Assembly (NCBI RefSeq): GCF_021869535.1
Contig: NW_026262668.1
Location: forward strand, 75,723,558 to 75,787,557
Length of the DNA stretch: 64,000 nt
Source of the DNA: Mytilus californianus
Lineage: Eukaryota > Mollusca > Bivalvia > Mytilida > Mytilidae
Reading direction: 5' to 3'
In this document: positions 34,195-46,314 of the stretch, in pieces
Numbering within the stretch: the first letter of the stretch is position 1
Layout of the letters: each line of letters starts with the position of its first letter
Notes under the pieces: generated by a model
What the model was told of the DNA's origin: nothing
Database searches by the model: none
The model's input: the letters and a program-made list of their open reading frames with translations, nothing else
Position numbers and translations under genes: made by a program

Positions 34195-34710
34195 ATAAAA
34201 CATTATTTCTTATGAAGCAAGAATCTTGCAATCTGATTGGTTAATTATCCGGGTGTAAATAACACCCCACCCTAGTTTACAAGGGGATAAAAAAAATATG
34301 CCAAAATTTCCAAAAAATGAAATGTATTTTGCCAAAAAAAACAAAAAAAATCCAAGTGAAGAAAAAAATATTCTCCAATATTCCCCAAATAATAAATTTT
34401 TCAAATTTTCCACAAATAAAAAAAAATAAATAGATAATATTTGAAAAATGCACGGCATCGTCGATGTTGAAAAAATGTGTAGTGAGAGTTGGCCATAAGA
34501 TTTTTTTTCAATTTTATTCCCGGGAATAAAAAAAGTAAACGAACGCTAAATAAGAAATAAATTCGTTATCTCGATGCAGTCAGGGGTGTACGGAATTTTA
34601 CATCGGTGTTGAAAATGCATACGACCTTCGGCTGCGCCTATGGGTGTATATATTTTCAACACCGGAGTAAAATTCTGTACTCTCCTGATTACACCAAGAT
34701 AGCTAATATT
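34195..34710. repeat. dispersed repeat R4, copy 1, with an internal hairpin
   Basis: Its start (ATTATTTCTTATGAAGCAAG, AATCTTGCAATCTGATTGG) and end (CTGATTACACCAAGATAGCT) match 46315-46765. In between, 34595-34675 can fold as a long hairpin: AATTTTACATCGGTGTTGAA pairs imperfectly with the TTTTCAACACCGGAGTAAAATT region. Non-coding. Confidence 0.6.
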
Positions 34711-36620
34711 TCCATCAAGACAAATAGTAAATGAAACATTAAGGATATATTTTCTGTAAAAAACATATTTATCCGCTTTACACACTATGTGTACGTACGT
34801 CTCAGTCCAACATGTCTGAGCTCACATAAAAGAGTGTTTACATCAATAAATAGTTACTGTATGCAATCCATATCGGTACACTAATATGAAGATTTCTGAA
34901 TGCAAATGAAGGATGACTTTTTATGAAATGTACGTGTTAATACAGCATTATCAAACTGGTTTAATGCATTGTTTCGTGCTTTGAAAAGTACTTTGTTTGA
35001 ACCTTTCCTTTTCAATGCAAAAGCAAGAATTTTTGTAAAGTGTCTGTATATCCAAGCATACATAGATTCATGTGCACATTTCCGTTGACATTTGCATTGG
35101 TATGTGTATAAAAATGGCTTTAATCTATATTTTGGAATAAAGCCTTGTAAGGCTATATTAAACGTTTTTAGAACAAAATAATTTTAGGGTTGATAATATC
35201 TTTTTATCAAAAATACTAATTTACCTTCTATGATCTTATATATAAGGTTCTAGCATATTTCTTCATGTTTTACCAGAAAGGAAGTCTGTTTGTTTACATT
35301 TTTGATCATATTCACTCAAAAAAGTGAGCATGTGAAATTGGATATTTGACCATTGGGCATTTTTTTTAATCAGGAATTGTCATTGTAATTGGCTGTCATG
35401 TTTTTATCCAGTTGAGAGGAATATGAACTTATATTCATTATTCTTTCCAAGTTTGGTTAACAGCGACTCAGGATTTTCCGAGAAGAAAATTCAACAGTGA
35501 AAAGAAAAGTCAAATGGACGGATTACTGACGCAAAATAATTGTAATACATGTACCTCACAATGGACTTATTACAGTACCCTGAAGCCAAGAATAAAAAAG
35601 TGTTTTGCATTATTCATACAAAGCATAATCTTTACACAGTACATTTTATCAAATTCTAGCAGTTGATGTAAAGACGAACTCTGTGTAAATTCTTTACAGA
35701 ATATCTTCTCTCTGAATTTTTTTGAATGTCGCATTATTGTACATGTACATCATTTATATGTTGACTTGATTAAAAGGAAACAAAATAGAACAAAATATAA
35801 ACCCATCAAAATCATATAATATGGTGTAATTTCCGTGTTAACAACGCTTGCATCTGGATTAACCTGCATCAGCTACGCTTGTAACTAAGGGAAAGGAACA
35901 CCAAAACTAATCAAAGTACTGAAGTACTGAACATCGATGACCGCAAGTTCTTGAGGATGGTCACAAGCACTTGTCTAAGAAAAAAAAAAATCACATCTCT
36001 ATACCTGAAAGTGAGGTTAAGGTACATAGATATATTTTTTTCTGAGACAAGTTCGTGCGTGGATGATGAATAAATGACAGGGAATTCAACCTCACCGTAA
36101 TAACTGTTATATTGTAGTGATACAAATCAGTATACTCTGGTCTGTTGTTATATATTAAATTAATATTTGTATATAACAGTTACATGTTTATATAATTTTC
36201 ATCCATTTGTATATCATTCCATTTTTCTATTCTAATAATAGTGCAGTGCAAGTGCATCGTGGACACTCTTCTGTAATAATTCGATTTTTCTAATTTGAGA
36301 TTGGATTTGAGTAGGCATTCATATTTTCATGCAAAACGTTCTTGAGATATTCTTCCGCATGCGGTAACACAAGTTTTCGGTATTCTTGATTTGTTATTGA
36401 TATATATATTTCTCACGACAAAACATTTTCATATCATTTATCTATGTTCTTAAAAATTATTTTCATGAATATTTATTGATGAAATTGATATATAACAAGC
36501 GAAAAGGAATGTTATTTTGCGTTCGGTTATCAGTCAAAAACCAAAATCACGTGGGTAGAAATGTCTGTGGCAACAATACACCGGAATGCCCTCACGGTCA
36601 TCCGATGTAAGTAATAGTAT
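34711..36620. other. non-coding stretch
   Basis: AT-rich with no repeat family recognised. A weak inverted pair, ACTTGTCT...AGACAAGT, lies at about 35970 and 36042. Confidence 0.5.
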
Positions 36621-36670
36621 CCCATGAGGACGCGGTGTGTCAGACACACCAAATCCGAATGGGATATCTA

Positions 36671-37123
36671 TTTTACATCCCAGCTGTTCTAAATCAGATA
36701 AAAAATCATGTACGCTTCATAAAATGAAGTTTAGAACGCCACACAATCATTATAATATACTTTATATATTACTATATAGTATATACCCTTTATGAGCCCC
36801 GGATACAATGTTTAAATATGTTAAATTAACTGTAAGTTTGTATCCAGTCGTCCTGGTGTAGGGGTATGAATCGTGGGTCTATATGCTTAAGGTCCTGAGT
36901 TCGATTCCCAGTTTAGACACTAGATTTTTTCTACATAAATTTTGATAGTTAGTCTTTTCCGTATAAATATTTCTAAGTTTTATTGTGGATTTGACATTCC
37001 CGCCAAAATGTTACAGAACAAGGAAAAGCATGCAGAACAAAGAAACTCAATCTAGGGCGATCTGGTAGGGGATATCCGGCTCACATCACCCCTTGTAGAA
37101 CAAAGGGGCTGGGATGTAAAAAT
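36671..37123. mobile_element. possible small inverted-repeat element around a tRNA-like sequence
   Basis: TTTTACATCCCAGCT (about 36671) and its near-complement GGCTGGGATGTAAAAA (about 37108) bracket about 450 bp that contain the tRNA-like sequence. Outside both, short dyads of GTGTG/CACAC type are present (GGTGTGTC-A-GACACACC near 36630; TGTGTGACACACA near 37123). Class unknown. Confidence 0.35.
36847..36919 (+). tRNA. tRNA-like sequence (tRNA-Pro-like), probably a pseudogene or SINE head
   Basis: A 73-base segment with an A-box-like TGGTGTAGGGGTATGA and a B-box GAGTTCGATTCCC at normal spacing; the D-arm looks most like eukaryotic tRNA-Pro. The T-stem pairs at four of five positions. The acceptor stem (GTCGTCC / TTTAGAC) pairs at only three of seven, and the anticodon stem does not form. 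Likely a decayed tRNA or tRNA-derived repeat that may keep an internal Pol III promoter. Confidence 0.4.
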
Positions 37124-38689
37124 GTGTGACACACATGATGAAATCTATTTGTTTTTTGCAAAGTTTACTTTTCTGATATACAGATGTAACCAAGTTCATC
37201 TTGATCAATACAGTTTCACACTATGAGTGTATAGTTGACCTGTCGTGAAAGTGGAAAGCCGAAGAGTGTTTTGATTATAACAAAACAAAAATACTTTTCT
37301 GATCTTTAACTTTTCCATTACTTTCATAACAGGAGTTTGGGAACACAAATTAATTCAACTCTCTACATAATCTGAAAACATTTAAATTTCATGATCTGTA
37401 AGTTAGTTTACCAGATTGTATTGAGCAGTATTATAAGAAAAGATTCTACATCATTTTAAAAGAACAGGAAACTCTAAAAAAGCGCTGTATGACAGTTCAT
37501 TCTAAGGAACTAATTTAGAATAAAAACTGGTTACATATCATTGGTGTACCTTATGAATTCGGTAAGGCCTTAGCTTAGTATAAGAGAAATACCAGTCTGC
37601 TATTGTCTTATTGCCAATATCCCGATCTCCGACACTCCATCCACTCTAAGTAAACATTTTAAAAACATTTGTAAGGTCTGCATTAGACATGTTACAAGGC
37701 AAAACTATTACTATATAGTATTCCCTCTTATTCTACCTACTTTGAAGTACCAATTTATTTGCTGTATTGTTTAATTTATTTTCGTCCCAAACATTCATGA
37801 AATATTTGCCACTGGATGTTAAACAAACGACAATCGGTCAATCAATCAACATTATCACCGGTTATGACTACTAATTGGACATGAGTAATAGAACGGGTGT
37901 CACTAGTATACCCCTTTGGAGCAACTGATTTCATTTCGTATTTTGGTTGAAATTGAGTTGCATAGTTATTTTGTTGTTAATCAATCTTCGACGAATAATA
38001 TATACCCCTCCCCTATATCTTCTTTCTTTTGGACAACGTCATATTTCTCATTGGGAAAACTAACACCTTTTGTTACATGATAATAATATGTAGCAAACAT
38101 TGACTTTTAAAACTAGCAAGTTTTTCTTTCGATAAGAGCAATTTGATTAGCACCTAGATAAACAAGACGTATATGCATGATAGCTGTTAGCTAGAGGTTA
38201 TTAATTGCACAGACAACATCTGGATGTTAGGATGGAGTTGTAAGTGATATCATTTATTTTTTTATTTATCATAAGGAAGAAATACACGATGCTTCAGGCT
38301 AGAAAACCTAAAAAAGTATCAAAATCAGATAGAAAATTTGTTAAGAATGACTATACTAACGTTTTTTCTTTTTTATATTGTTTTACGTTTGAATAGGTTT
38401 ACTGAAACATTGAGACATACTTAAAGCTTTAGATGAAGAAGAAAGTTTTTGCAAATTATTTTATCATTTAAAGGTCAATTGGTATTTCATGTGTTACAAA
38501 AACGTATCTTTCAAAGAAAACCTACTTGGATTTAATAAATCATACTGCAAACTATGCTTCGTCCCAAAAGTAAGATTTTATGTCTACAAGCCTTATACAC
38601 TGAGGAGTTTACTACACACAGCCGCTGTAAAATCGTGCGTTTTTTCATTATAAACATATGGTAAAATCTTGCTAATAACCTTAATTAAC
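37124..38689. other. non-coding stretch with an R3 fragment
   Basis: Contains a minus-strand R3 fragment (37788-37852: CATGAAATATTTGCCACTGG, then a run of CAATC words). The rest shows no gene or repeat I recognise. Confidence 0.5.
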
Positions 38690-39105
38690 ATAAAAATAAG
38701 GAGATGTGGTATGATTGCCAAAGAGACAACTATCCACCAAAGTTCAAATTAAGTGGATGTGGGCAATTATAGGCAACCGTACGGCCTTCAACAATGCAAA
38801 AAACCTATACCATATAGTCGGCTTTAAAAGGCCCCGACACGAAAAATATGAAACAATTCAATTGAGAAAACTAACGGCATTATTTATAACAAAACAAATT
38901 ACGAAAAATAAATATGACAGACATGAACCAACGACAACCACTGAATTACTGCAACAGACTCCTGACTTGGGACAGGCACATAAAGAATGTGGCGGGGTTA
39001 AACATGTTCGTGAGCGCTCCACCCCCTCCCCCTTACCTTGGACAGTGGTGTTACAGCACAACAAACTATAAAAATCAATTGAAAAAGGCTTAACCAGCAG
39101 AAGTT
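38690..39105 (+). repeat. dispersed repeat R1, long copy 2
   Basis: Same ordered words as 30395-30870, with GCGGGGTTAAACATGTTCGTG and GACAGTGGTGTTACAGCACA near its end. A 118-codon frame across it is a by-product of the repeat and not a gene. Confidence 0.85.
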
Positions 39106-39114
39106 TAATTTTTA

Positions 39115-40320
39115 ATACGTCAGTAACATCAGACGTCCGTGTAGAAAATAATACTCGAATTTTAGATATGATTCCTATGGCCATGTTATTACGGGGGACC
39201 TCAATATCGTCCACTCAATGTTAAAAACTTTTTGAAAAAAGGACCAAAATATCGTCCTCCATCTAAAATAGATTGGAAACAGTGTCGTCAGGTCACAAAA
39301 GACTCTTTCATCGTATTGTAAAAAATTGTGTAAACGGGAAAAATCTGATAAAAAAATCTCTTGATTCTTATTTGAATAAATGTATGAATGTTGTGGATAT
39401 TCGAATATCACATTTTGAAAATAATTCAGAAATAATACGCCGGCCGAAAACGCAGCCAACATTTAGTTGGTTTTATGACGTAAATACTGCACACAAGTTC
39501 TTAAAATGAAACGCATTCTTCTTTCAAGATCATGCACACCACTGAAAGTCAAATAACAGACACTCACATCATTACCACATCTTAGCTAAAAGTCCCTTTT
39601 GAACATTTGATATACCCTTAACTGCATAAAAGAAAATCAAGTATGGTTTTTCCTCGGCTTTTAGTTGGTGTTCTACAATTAACATTTCTGTCCTTTCAAC
39701 TACAACTGTAGAACTCTTAAATAATATTAATTTTTGTAATAAAGCATATGCAAAAAATGGAATTAATTATTTATGAAGTGTTTAAATCTCTTAAGATGTT
39801 TTAGATAAATTACGTGCTTTTGATGGTCCTATTAATGCAGTTGACAGTTATGACTTTTGTCTCTCCTCGCCACACTTCCGCTCAATTTAATCAAACAGAC
39901 GTTCCATGTTTAATCAAACAGATTTTTTATTTTAAATCTGATTGCAAATGTTTTTTTGCTGTTAACCGTTTTAAGCCTTATCAATAATTTTCTCTCTGAA
40001 AACATATATGCTTGTTTCGGCAATTTACTATATCGACAAGTTTAAGGTATTCCTAAAGGAACTTACTGCAACCCTTTAAAAACAGACGTTCCTGTATTGT
40101 TATGAATCAGAGCTAACGGCCAAACTTGGTAAATTCAAGATGAAATCTAAAATCCATAAAATTGTTGATTTAACAACATTTACCGTTACATTGGTGATAT
40201 TTTTGCTCTAAAGGATCAAAATTTCTCTACCTTGCGTTTTTTGTTTGTTTTTTTTTTGTGTGTGTGCATAGTGTCTTCGATCTGATGAGTCAAGCCACAC
40301 CTCCTTTTATTTAAATGTAT
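39115..40320 (+). pseudogene. Penelope-like (permuted type) copy PLE-4, separate subfamily
   Basis: Decayed + strand frame: GHVITGDLNIVHS (about 39180-39215), KGPKYRPPSKIDWKQCR (about 39238-39288), then an open part 39273-39509 with LDSYLNKCMNVVDIRISHFENN. RT pieces further on are AFDGPINAVDSYDF (about 39818-39855), GIPKGTYCNP (about 40046) and LYCYESELTAKLG (about 40093). It differs from PLE-1, 3, 5 and 6 in wording, so it is a second subfamily. No intact catalytic motif remains. It lies just upstream of receptor 2. Confidence 0.6.
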
Positions 40321-40362
40321 ACACTTGTCTATTATCAAAGACATCATGTTATACTCTGAATG

Positions 40363-40560
40363 TTTTTATTAAGATGTGATATGACTGCCAATGAATCCAC
40401 TATCAACCAGGGACAAAAAAAAACGAGGATGTAAATAGATAAAGGGCACTATACGGTCCTCAACATGGAGCAAAACCAATACCGTATACTCAGCTATAAA
40501 AAGCATGATAAAGTGTGAACAATTCAAAATAGAAAACCAACTAAATACTTTGTTAGTTGG
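40363..40560 (+). repeat. dispersed repeat R1 fragment
   Basis: R1 words in order: GATATGACTGCCAATGAATC, CTATACGGTCCTCAACATGG and CAATACCGTATACTCAGC. Confidence 0.75.
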
Positions 40561-40841
40561 TTTTGCTGTCTCATTGACGCATATCCACATCTTGTCTTTT
40601 TTTTATATAAGATTAAAGAAGAGAAATTCTATTTCATTATCACACGGATTATTCATCCTGTTCTTTTACATTTGCAAAAGTTTATCTATAAGATATTAAG
40701 AATGTTGTTCTTTATTTATTTTGTGATCTTTTTAATTAATAAAGGTTGTATTTTTTTTGAGGGGTAGGATTCAAGTTTCTTTAATTTTTTTTTAATCTAC
40801 TGTACGTTTTGTTGCAAAATTGACAGTTTATTTCTGTTTTA

Positions 40842-41821
40842 GTTTGCTGACACTGAGAAGTACTTACAACATCTCACGCAATGAAAGCTTGCAAAATGCT
40901 ACTTCACACACGAGTAACAAGATTCAGTTTTATTTAAACATACGCATTGTCATTGGACTTATAATGTACCCTATTGTCTGCTGCTTCGGTCTTCCTGCAA
41001 ATATCTTCGGTGTTATTGTCTTATCAAGAAGGAAAATGCGATCAACTACTACAATTTTGTTATTGTTCCTGACTGTTTCGGATCTATTGAAAATAATTGA
41101 CGATATTTTATACAGTGTTTGCATTTTTCTACAAGAAATGGTAGATTATGAAACAGGAAATACTGCGCTCCATGTTTTATATCCGTATGCTCATTATATA
41201 TTCAATGCAACAATGTTCTGTAACGCATGGATGACCGTCTGTATAGCAATAGAAAGATACATATATGTTTGTCATTCAAAGAAGTCAAAATATCTTTGCA
41301 CAAATGCTCGAGCTCTCATTGTTTCATTTAGTGTAACATTTGTGTCTTTTGCTATCTCACTTCCATATGGTTTTCGATATCAAGTCGAATATATCGCAAG
41401 CATTTCAGAAGATGGAGTCATGAAGAGCGTTCTACTATTATCCGAAATGTGGAAAGAGGGCACTTTCCCATGGATATATAATTATATGTTTTATATATTT
41501 CGAACAATGATACCAATAATATTGCTGTTGTCATTTTCAATCCTTATTCTATTGCGATTAAAGCGCACACGTATCCGAAAGAGATCGAAAAGAAAAGCAA
41601 CTCTTTCATTGACATTAGTAATGGTGTTCTTTATAGTCTGTGTTTTTCCTGATACAATATTATCAACATGTTTTCACTTTGGTTACTATGAAGCAGAATA
41701 CCTTGTCAAAGGTATTAGAGAAATTACAGACTTTATGCTATTGTTTAACTCTGCTATTAATTTTCTTATTTATTGTATATTCAACAAAAAATTTAGAGAA
41801 CATGCAAAAAAATTGTTTTAA
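40842..41821 (+). CDS. class A (rhodopsin-like) GPCR, orphan neuropeptide-receptor type, receptor 2 (exon)
   Basis: A seven-transmembrane exon beginning after a strong acceptor (TTTCTGTTTTAG, ending 40841). No ATG precedes TM1, so the start codon is probably in an upstream exon; the first in-frame ATG (40963) lies within TM1. The N-terminus has three glycosylation sequons (NIS, NES, NAT). Landmarks: FGLPANIFG in TM1, LTVSDLLKIIDD in TM2, AIERYIYVCH at the end of TM3 (ERY for DRY), VCVFPDTILS in TM6 and NFLIYCIFNKKF in TM7/helix 8 (N-x3-Y for NPxxY). It shares FPDTI and GYYEA-Y-V-G-REITDF-LL with receptor 1, so the two are paralogues about 12 kb apart on the same strand. No cysteine lies at the top of TM3 or in loop 2. 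TAA follows at 41819-41821; AATAAA at 41900. Ligand unknown. Confidence 0.86.
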
Positions 41822-42218
41822 CAGGTCATTTATCACCAACAACAAATATGACCTCAGCCATATATAACATTCCGCCTTTAGTGTTCATCTATTGGTTACA
41901 ATAAATATATAGTCGAAAATGTTTTAGAGTTTTTTTCTTTTCCGGATGCAGGCATCAAGAAATAAAATTTCATACGAACAACTATCCCTCCTTGGAAGTG
42001 TGAGAAGTTAATATTTACTTGTAACTTATTGTTTAATATTTGGCTTCGCATAAAGGACTCTGGGGGTAATAAGTATCTACTAGCTTCATAATTTAGGCTA
42101 ATGTTAATTATCATTACATTGACAAATTGAAGGGTACATATATTTATAAATAGAATTGATTGAGTTGTTGATTGGTTCTATATAAACAAGAAATGATTGT
42201 AACAGGATGCTGTTACGA

Positions 42219-44606
42219 AGTCTCCCAAACGAAGCTCCCATAATTCGTAATTCCCAGGGTCGCCTGACATTGGGCAACAACAAGTGAAAATTGGTTTGGT
42301 CAAGTAAAGTTATATGCATTAGTGATGCCTGGGGACTAACCCTGTATATCATTTAAATCATCTTGGCATGACAAACCAGAATATATATGGTTAAGGGGTG
42401 GGGATCTCGACCATTTACAAGATACTAGAACATTGGGGGTGGGGGGAACCCCTGGGGACTGACCCTATACGTCATTCAAATGTTCGTTACATGAGGAACA
42501 GGAATATATATGGTTTAGGGGTGGGGATCTCAACCATTTAAAAGATATTAGAACATTGGGGGTGGGGGGAACCCCTGGGGACTGACCGTATACGTCATTC
42601 AAATGTTTGAGACATGACAAATAGGAATATATATGGTTTAGGGGTGGGGATCTCAACCATTTACAAGATATTAGAACTTTCTCAAATGGCAGGGGGTCGG
42701 GATGACCCCTGGGGACTAACCCTGTATATCATTCAAACCATCTTAGCATGACAAACCAGAATATATATGGTTTAGGGGTGGGGATCTTGACCACTTACAA
42801 GATATTAGAACTTTCTTAAATGGCAGGGGGTGGGGTGACCCCTGGGGACTAACCCTGTATTTCATTTGATGTGCATTATCATGAAAAACCAGAATATATA
42901 TGGTTTAGGGGTGGGGATCTCAACCATTTACAAGATATTAGAACTTTCTCAAATGGCAGGGGGTCGAGATGACCCCTGGGGACTAACCTTGTATATCTTT
43001 CAAACCATCTTGGCATGACAAACCAGAATATATATGGTTTAGGGGTGGGGATTTCGACCATTTACAAGATACTAGAACATTGGGGGTGGGGGTAACCCCT
43101 GGGGACTGACCCTATACGTCATTCAAATGTTCGTTACATGACGAACAGGAATATATATGGTTTAGGGGTGGGGATCTCAACCATTTACAAGATATAAGAA
43201 CATTGGGGATGGGGGGAACCCCTGGGGACTGACCGTATACATCATTCAAATGTTTGAGACATAACAAATAGGAATATATATGGTTTAGGGGTGGGGATCT
43301 CAACCATTTACAAGATATTAGAACTTTCTCAAATGGCAGGGGGTCGGGATGACCCCTAGGGACTAACCCTGTATATCATTCAAACCATCTTAGCATGACA
43401 AACCAGAATATATATGGTTAAGGGGTGGGGATCTTGACCACTTACAAGATATTAGAACTTTCTTAAATGGCAGGGGGTGGGGGTGACCCCTGGGGACTAA
43501 CCCTATATTTCATTTGATGTGCTTTATCATGACAAACCAGAATATATATGGTTTAGGGGTGGGGATCTCAACCATTTACAAGATATTAGAACTTTCTCAA
43601 ATGGCAGGGGGTCGGGCTGACCCCTGGGGACTAACCCTGTATATCATTCAAACCATCTTAGCATGACAAACCAGAATATATATGGTTTAGGGGTCGGGAT
43701 CTTGACCACTTACAAGATATTAGAACTTTTTTAAATGGCAGGGGGTGGGGGTGACCCCTGGGGACTAACCCTGTATTTCATTTGATGTGCTTTATCATGA
43801 CAAACCAGAATATATATGGTTTAGGGGTGGGGATCTCGACCATTTACAAGATATTAGAACTTTCTCAAATGGCAGGGGGTCGGGATGACCCCTGGGGACT
43901 AACCCCATATATCATTCAAACCATCTTGGCATGACAAACCAGAATATATATGGTTTAGGGGTGGGGATCTCGACCATTTACAAGATATTAGAACTTTCTC
44001 AAATGGCAGGGGGTCGGGATGACCCCTGGGGACTAACCCTGTACATCATTCAAACCATCTTAGTATGACAAACCAGAATATATATGGTTTAGGGGTGGGG
44101 ATCTTGACCACTTACAAGGTATTAGATCTTTCTTAAATGGCAGGGGGTGGGGGTGACCCCTGGGGACTAACCCTGTATTTCATTTAATGGGCTTTATCAT
44201 TTAGAACATTTTCAATTAAAAAGATTGTGTTTATCACAAACGGTTTTCAATTTATAATCATTTGAAAATTTAAAAAAATAAAATCCCATAGGGTTCTATA
44301 GTAAAACCCTCTTTTCTTTTTGCCCCTCAAAGTACCCCTTTATAAACCCCATTGCACAAACAAAACCCTGATTGCACCACTAGACATGTTAGTCTAACAT
44401 ATTGTGAAACCCTAAGTTAATCTGACAAGCGGTTGTGGAGAACGGGTGCGGACAAGTTCAAATTTAAAAGCGGCGGAAGAAGAAGAAGAAGAAGAAGAAG
44501 AAGAAGAAGAAGAAGAAGAAGAAGAAGAAGAAGAAGAAGAAGAATAATAATAATAATAAGAACTGAGCAAAAACAATAAGTCTTCCCAAACTTCGTTTGG
44601 GAGACT
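42219..44606. mobile_element. possible Helentron-type non-autonomous element carrying a satellite
   Basis: AGTCTCCCAAACGAAG at 42219-42234 is exactly inverted as CTTCGTTTGGGAGACT at 44591-44606. At the right end it forms a hairpin (AGTCTTCCCAAAC-TTC-GTTTGGGAGACT, pairing with one extra base). Short inverted termini with a hairpin and an ACGAAGT-like loop, plus internal tandem repeats, are features reported for Helentron-derived HINE elements. No Rep/helicase is present and the ends are inferred from this one pair. Confidence 0.45.
42329..44198. repeat. satellite array of 14 units with higher-order structure
   Basis: Units of about 117 or 133 bp share GAATATATATGGTTTAGGGG, TGGGGATCT, CCATTTACAAGATATTAGAA and CCCCTGGGGACT. 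Four unit types are separable: A and B (short, AGAACATTGGGGGTGGGG), C (CAAATGGCAGGGGGTCGGG) and D (TTGACCACTTACAAG, CATTTGATGTGC). The order is A-B-C-D-C, then A-B-C-D-C-D-C-C-D. Short open frames on the minus strand are by-products of the repeat. Confidence 0.92.
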
Positions 44607-45687
44607 TAATAAAAGGTAAAATTTACAATGATAAAATTGATAACTTTTCAAAATTTAAAAAAAATTGAGTTGTATTTCCATGCCTTCCCCACCAGAATAC
44701 CCATTCCATAACTTTATATTGACGTTTGCTGAAAAATATAGAATCGTGACGCAATGTTGAGAGAACATTTATAATAAGTTAAAAAAAAATAATAATAAAA
44801 AAAAAACAATTTTTTAATTTCTCTTTTGGTGACGCTTAATCTTTCTGAGGACTTTCATAGAATGAGATTAAAATGACATCCTGTCATTAGTTGACTCCAT
44901 GTCATCAAAAGCACCATCTGATAAACCTTTCACCGCAATTTCACTTTTAGAATTAAGTAAAAACTGCAGACCAAAATTTGCTTCATTGAACACAGCGATA
45001 TGTTGTGACCCAAAAAGGCAGTGATTTCTAATGCATTATGGCTGTATTAACAACCAGCATTTTAGCACTTTGACTGTCAGTATGAAATACAAACAAAGAG
45101 TATGGAATTTTATTTAAAATTACTTACACACAATTCCTAAAGGCTAGTATGCTAACTTTAAAATCATATATACTTCATACAAAGAGATCGTTATTCATCA
45201 GTTGATATATGTTTTGCATGACTTGTACTACTAGTTTAATACATGCGAATTAATCTGCAATAGCTAGATCGTTAAAATAAGTGCACGGGAAAAAAGAACA
45301 AATACAGTATTTAAGCAATAAATAGAAGAATCAATTCCAACCAAAATGATCAACAAATGCAAAGCGAATTTACCATGGATTTATGAAGAAATAAAATCAC
45401 ATATTAATTAAGGAAAGAAACTAACTTCTAAAAATAAAATAAGGATACTTAAAATAGAAAATAATCTTAAGATGGAAATGACACTGAACAAAAACAGGAA
45501 AAGTTCTCAGAACTACATTAGGAACACAGTTCAGGAGTTAATTGTGAACCCCACCTTATCCTCATTTTTTACACTTCTATTTGAGGTACAACCAGACTGG
45601 CGACATGCAACGTTTTTACGTTATACCAATATTCTAATAGGGCGACAAAGACCTAGCCAATTACAATAAACCTATTTCTCCCACTCA
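44207..45687. other. non-coding, with a (GAA)n microsatellite
   Basis: A (GAA)n tract of roughly two dozen units, followed by (TAA)n, lies at about 44471-44560, next to the hairpin end of the satellite element. No gene is recognised to 45687; the 65-codon frame at 45472 has no recognisable content. Confidence 0.6.
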
Positions 45688-45985
45688 TTGATTGATTGAT
45701 TGTTGGTTGCTTAACGTCCAGTGGCACATATCTCATGCATGTTCAGGACGAGAACAAATTAACAATAAATATAATAGGTAGGTCCTGTAATAGAGGTCGT
45801 CCGAGTTCAATGTCGGGAAAATTTGGAGTATTGGATAGGACAGATAATTTGCCTTGCAACAGGTCACCTACGGACCCCTCATAGAGTTGTTGCAAGGATT
45901 CTTAGCGTGCAAAGAACATAGTACTCTCTTTACATGAGGTTTCGTTGTTAACTTCCCCATTCTGTCCGGACGTAAAAAAAATATC
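45688..45985 (+). repeat. dispersed repeat R3, plus copy
   Basis: Begins with GATT units and TTGCTTAACGTCCAGTGGC, continues with ATGCATGTTCAGGACGAGAA, then GGTCACCTACGGACCCCTC, GAGTTGTTGCAAGGATTC and CTGTCCGGACGTA. It is the mirror of 1195-1592. Confidence 0.75.
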
Positions 45986-46314
45986 TTTATATTATCCAAT
46001 CCAACAACATCTCATGGGACATTCATATCAATAACATTTCTGTCAAAGTCAACAAGATCTTGGGCTTTAAAAAACCAATCTAAACATTAACCAGGAAGAA
46101 ACAAAACAAAAATGGCATATACATCGGTGGTATGATCTAATTAAGAATATTGTTCATCAGTCTGGTCCCCCGTTACTCCAAACAAATTTCAATTAAAGAT
46201 AAGCTGCACGCTACGTTAACAACTGTAACACCAGCAGCGTATTACATGATAGACTATTAAACTGTGAATCACCTTAAAGTCGACGAAACATCAACCAAAT
46301 ACCAATGATCTATA

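Noticed and set aside
35960..36060. MITE based on ACTTGTCT / AGACAAGT
   Set aside because: The inverted match is too short and the sequence between and beside it is poly-A/T, so chance is likely.
38715..39071. 118-codon frames on both strands
   Set aside because: They lie wholly inside dispersed repeat R1, copy 2; the sister copy at 30.4 kb does not conserve them.
40820..40841. TTG as the start codon of receptor 2
   Set aside because: The TTG lies in a pyrimidine-rich intron end followed by AG; the receptor exon starts at 40842 and its ATG is probably in an upstream exon.
42465..43303. Minus-strand proteins with repeated SPPLNHIYS
   Set aside because: By-products of the satellite units; the frames stop at unit boundaries and have no start context.
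42329..44198. CRISPR-like array
   Set aside because: The repeats are long and contiguous with no unique spacers, in a eukaryotic genome; it is a satellite.
44412..44651. Serine-rich protein on the minus strand
   Set aside because: The Ser run is only a (GAA)n microsatellite read in one frame.
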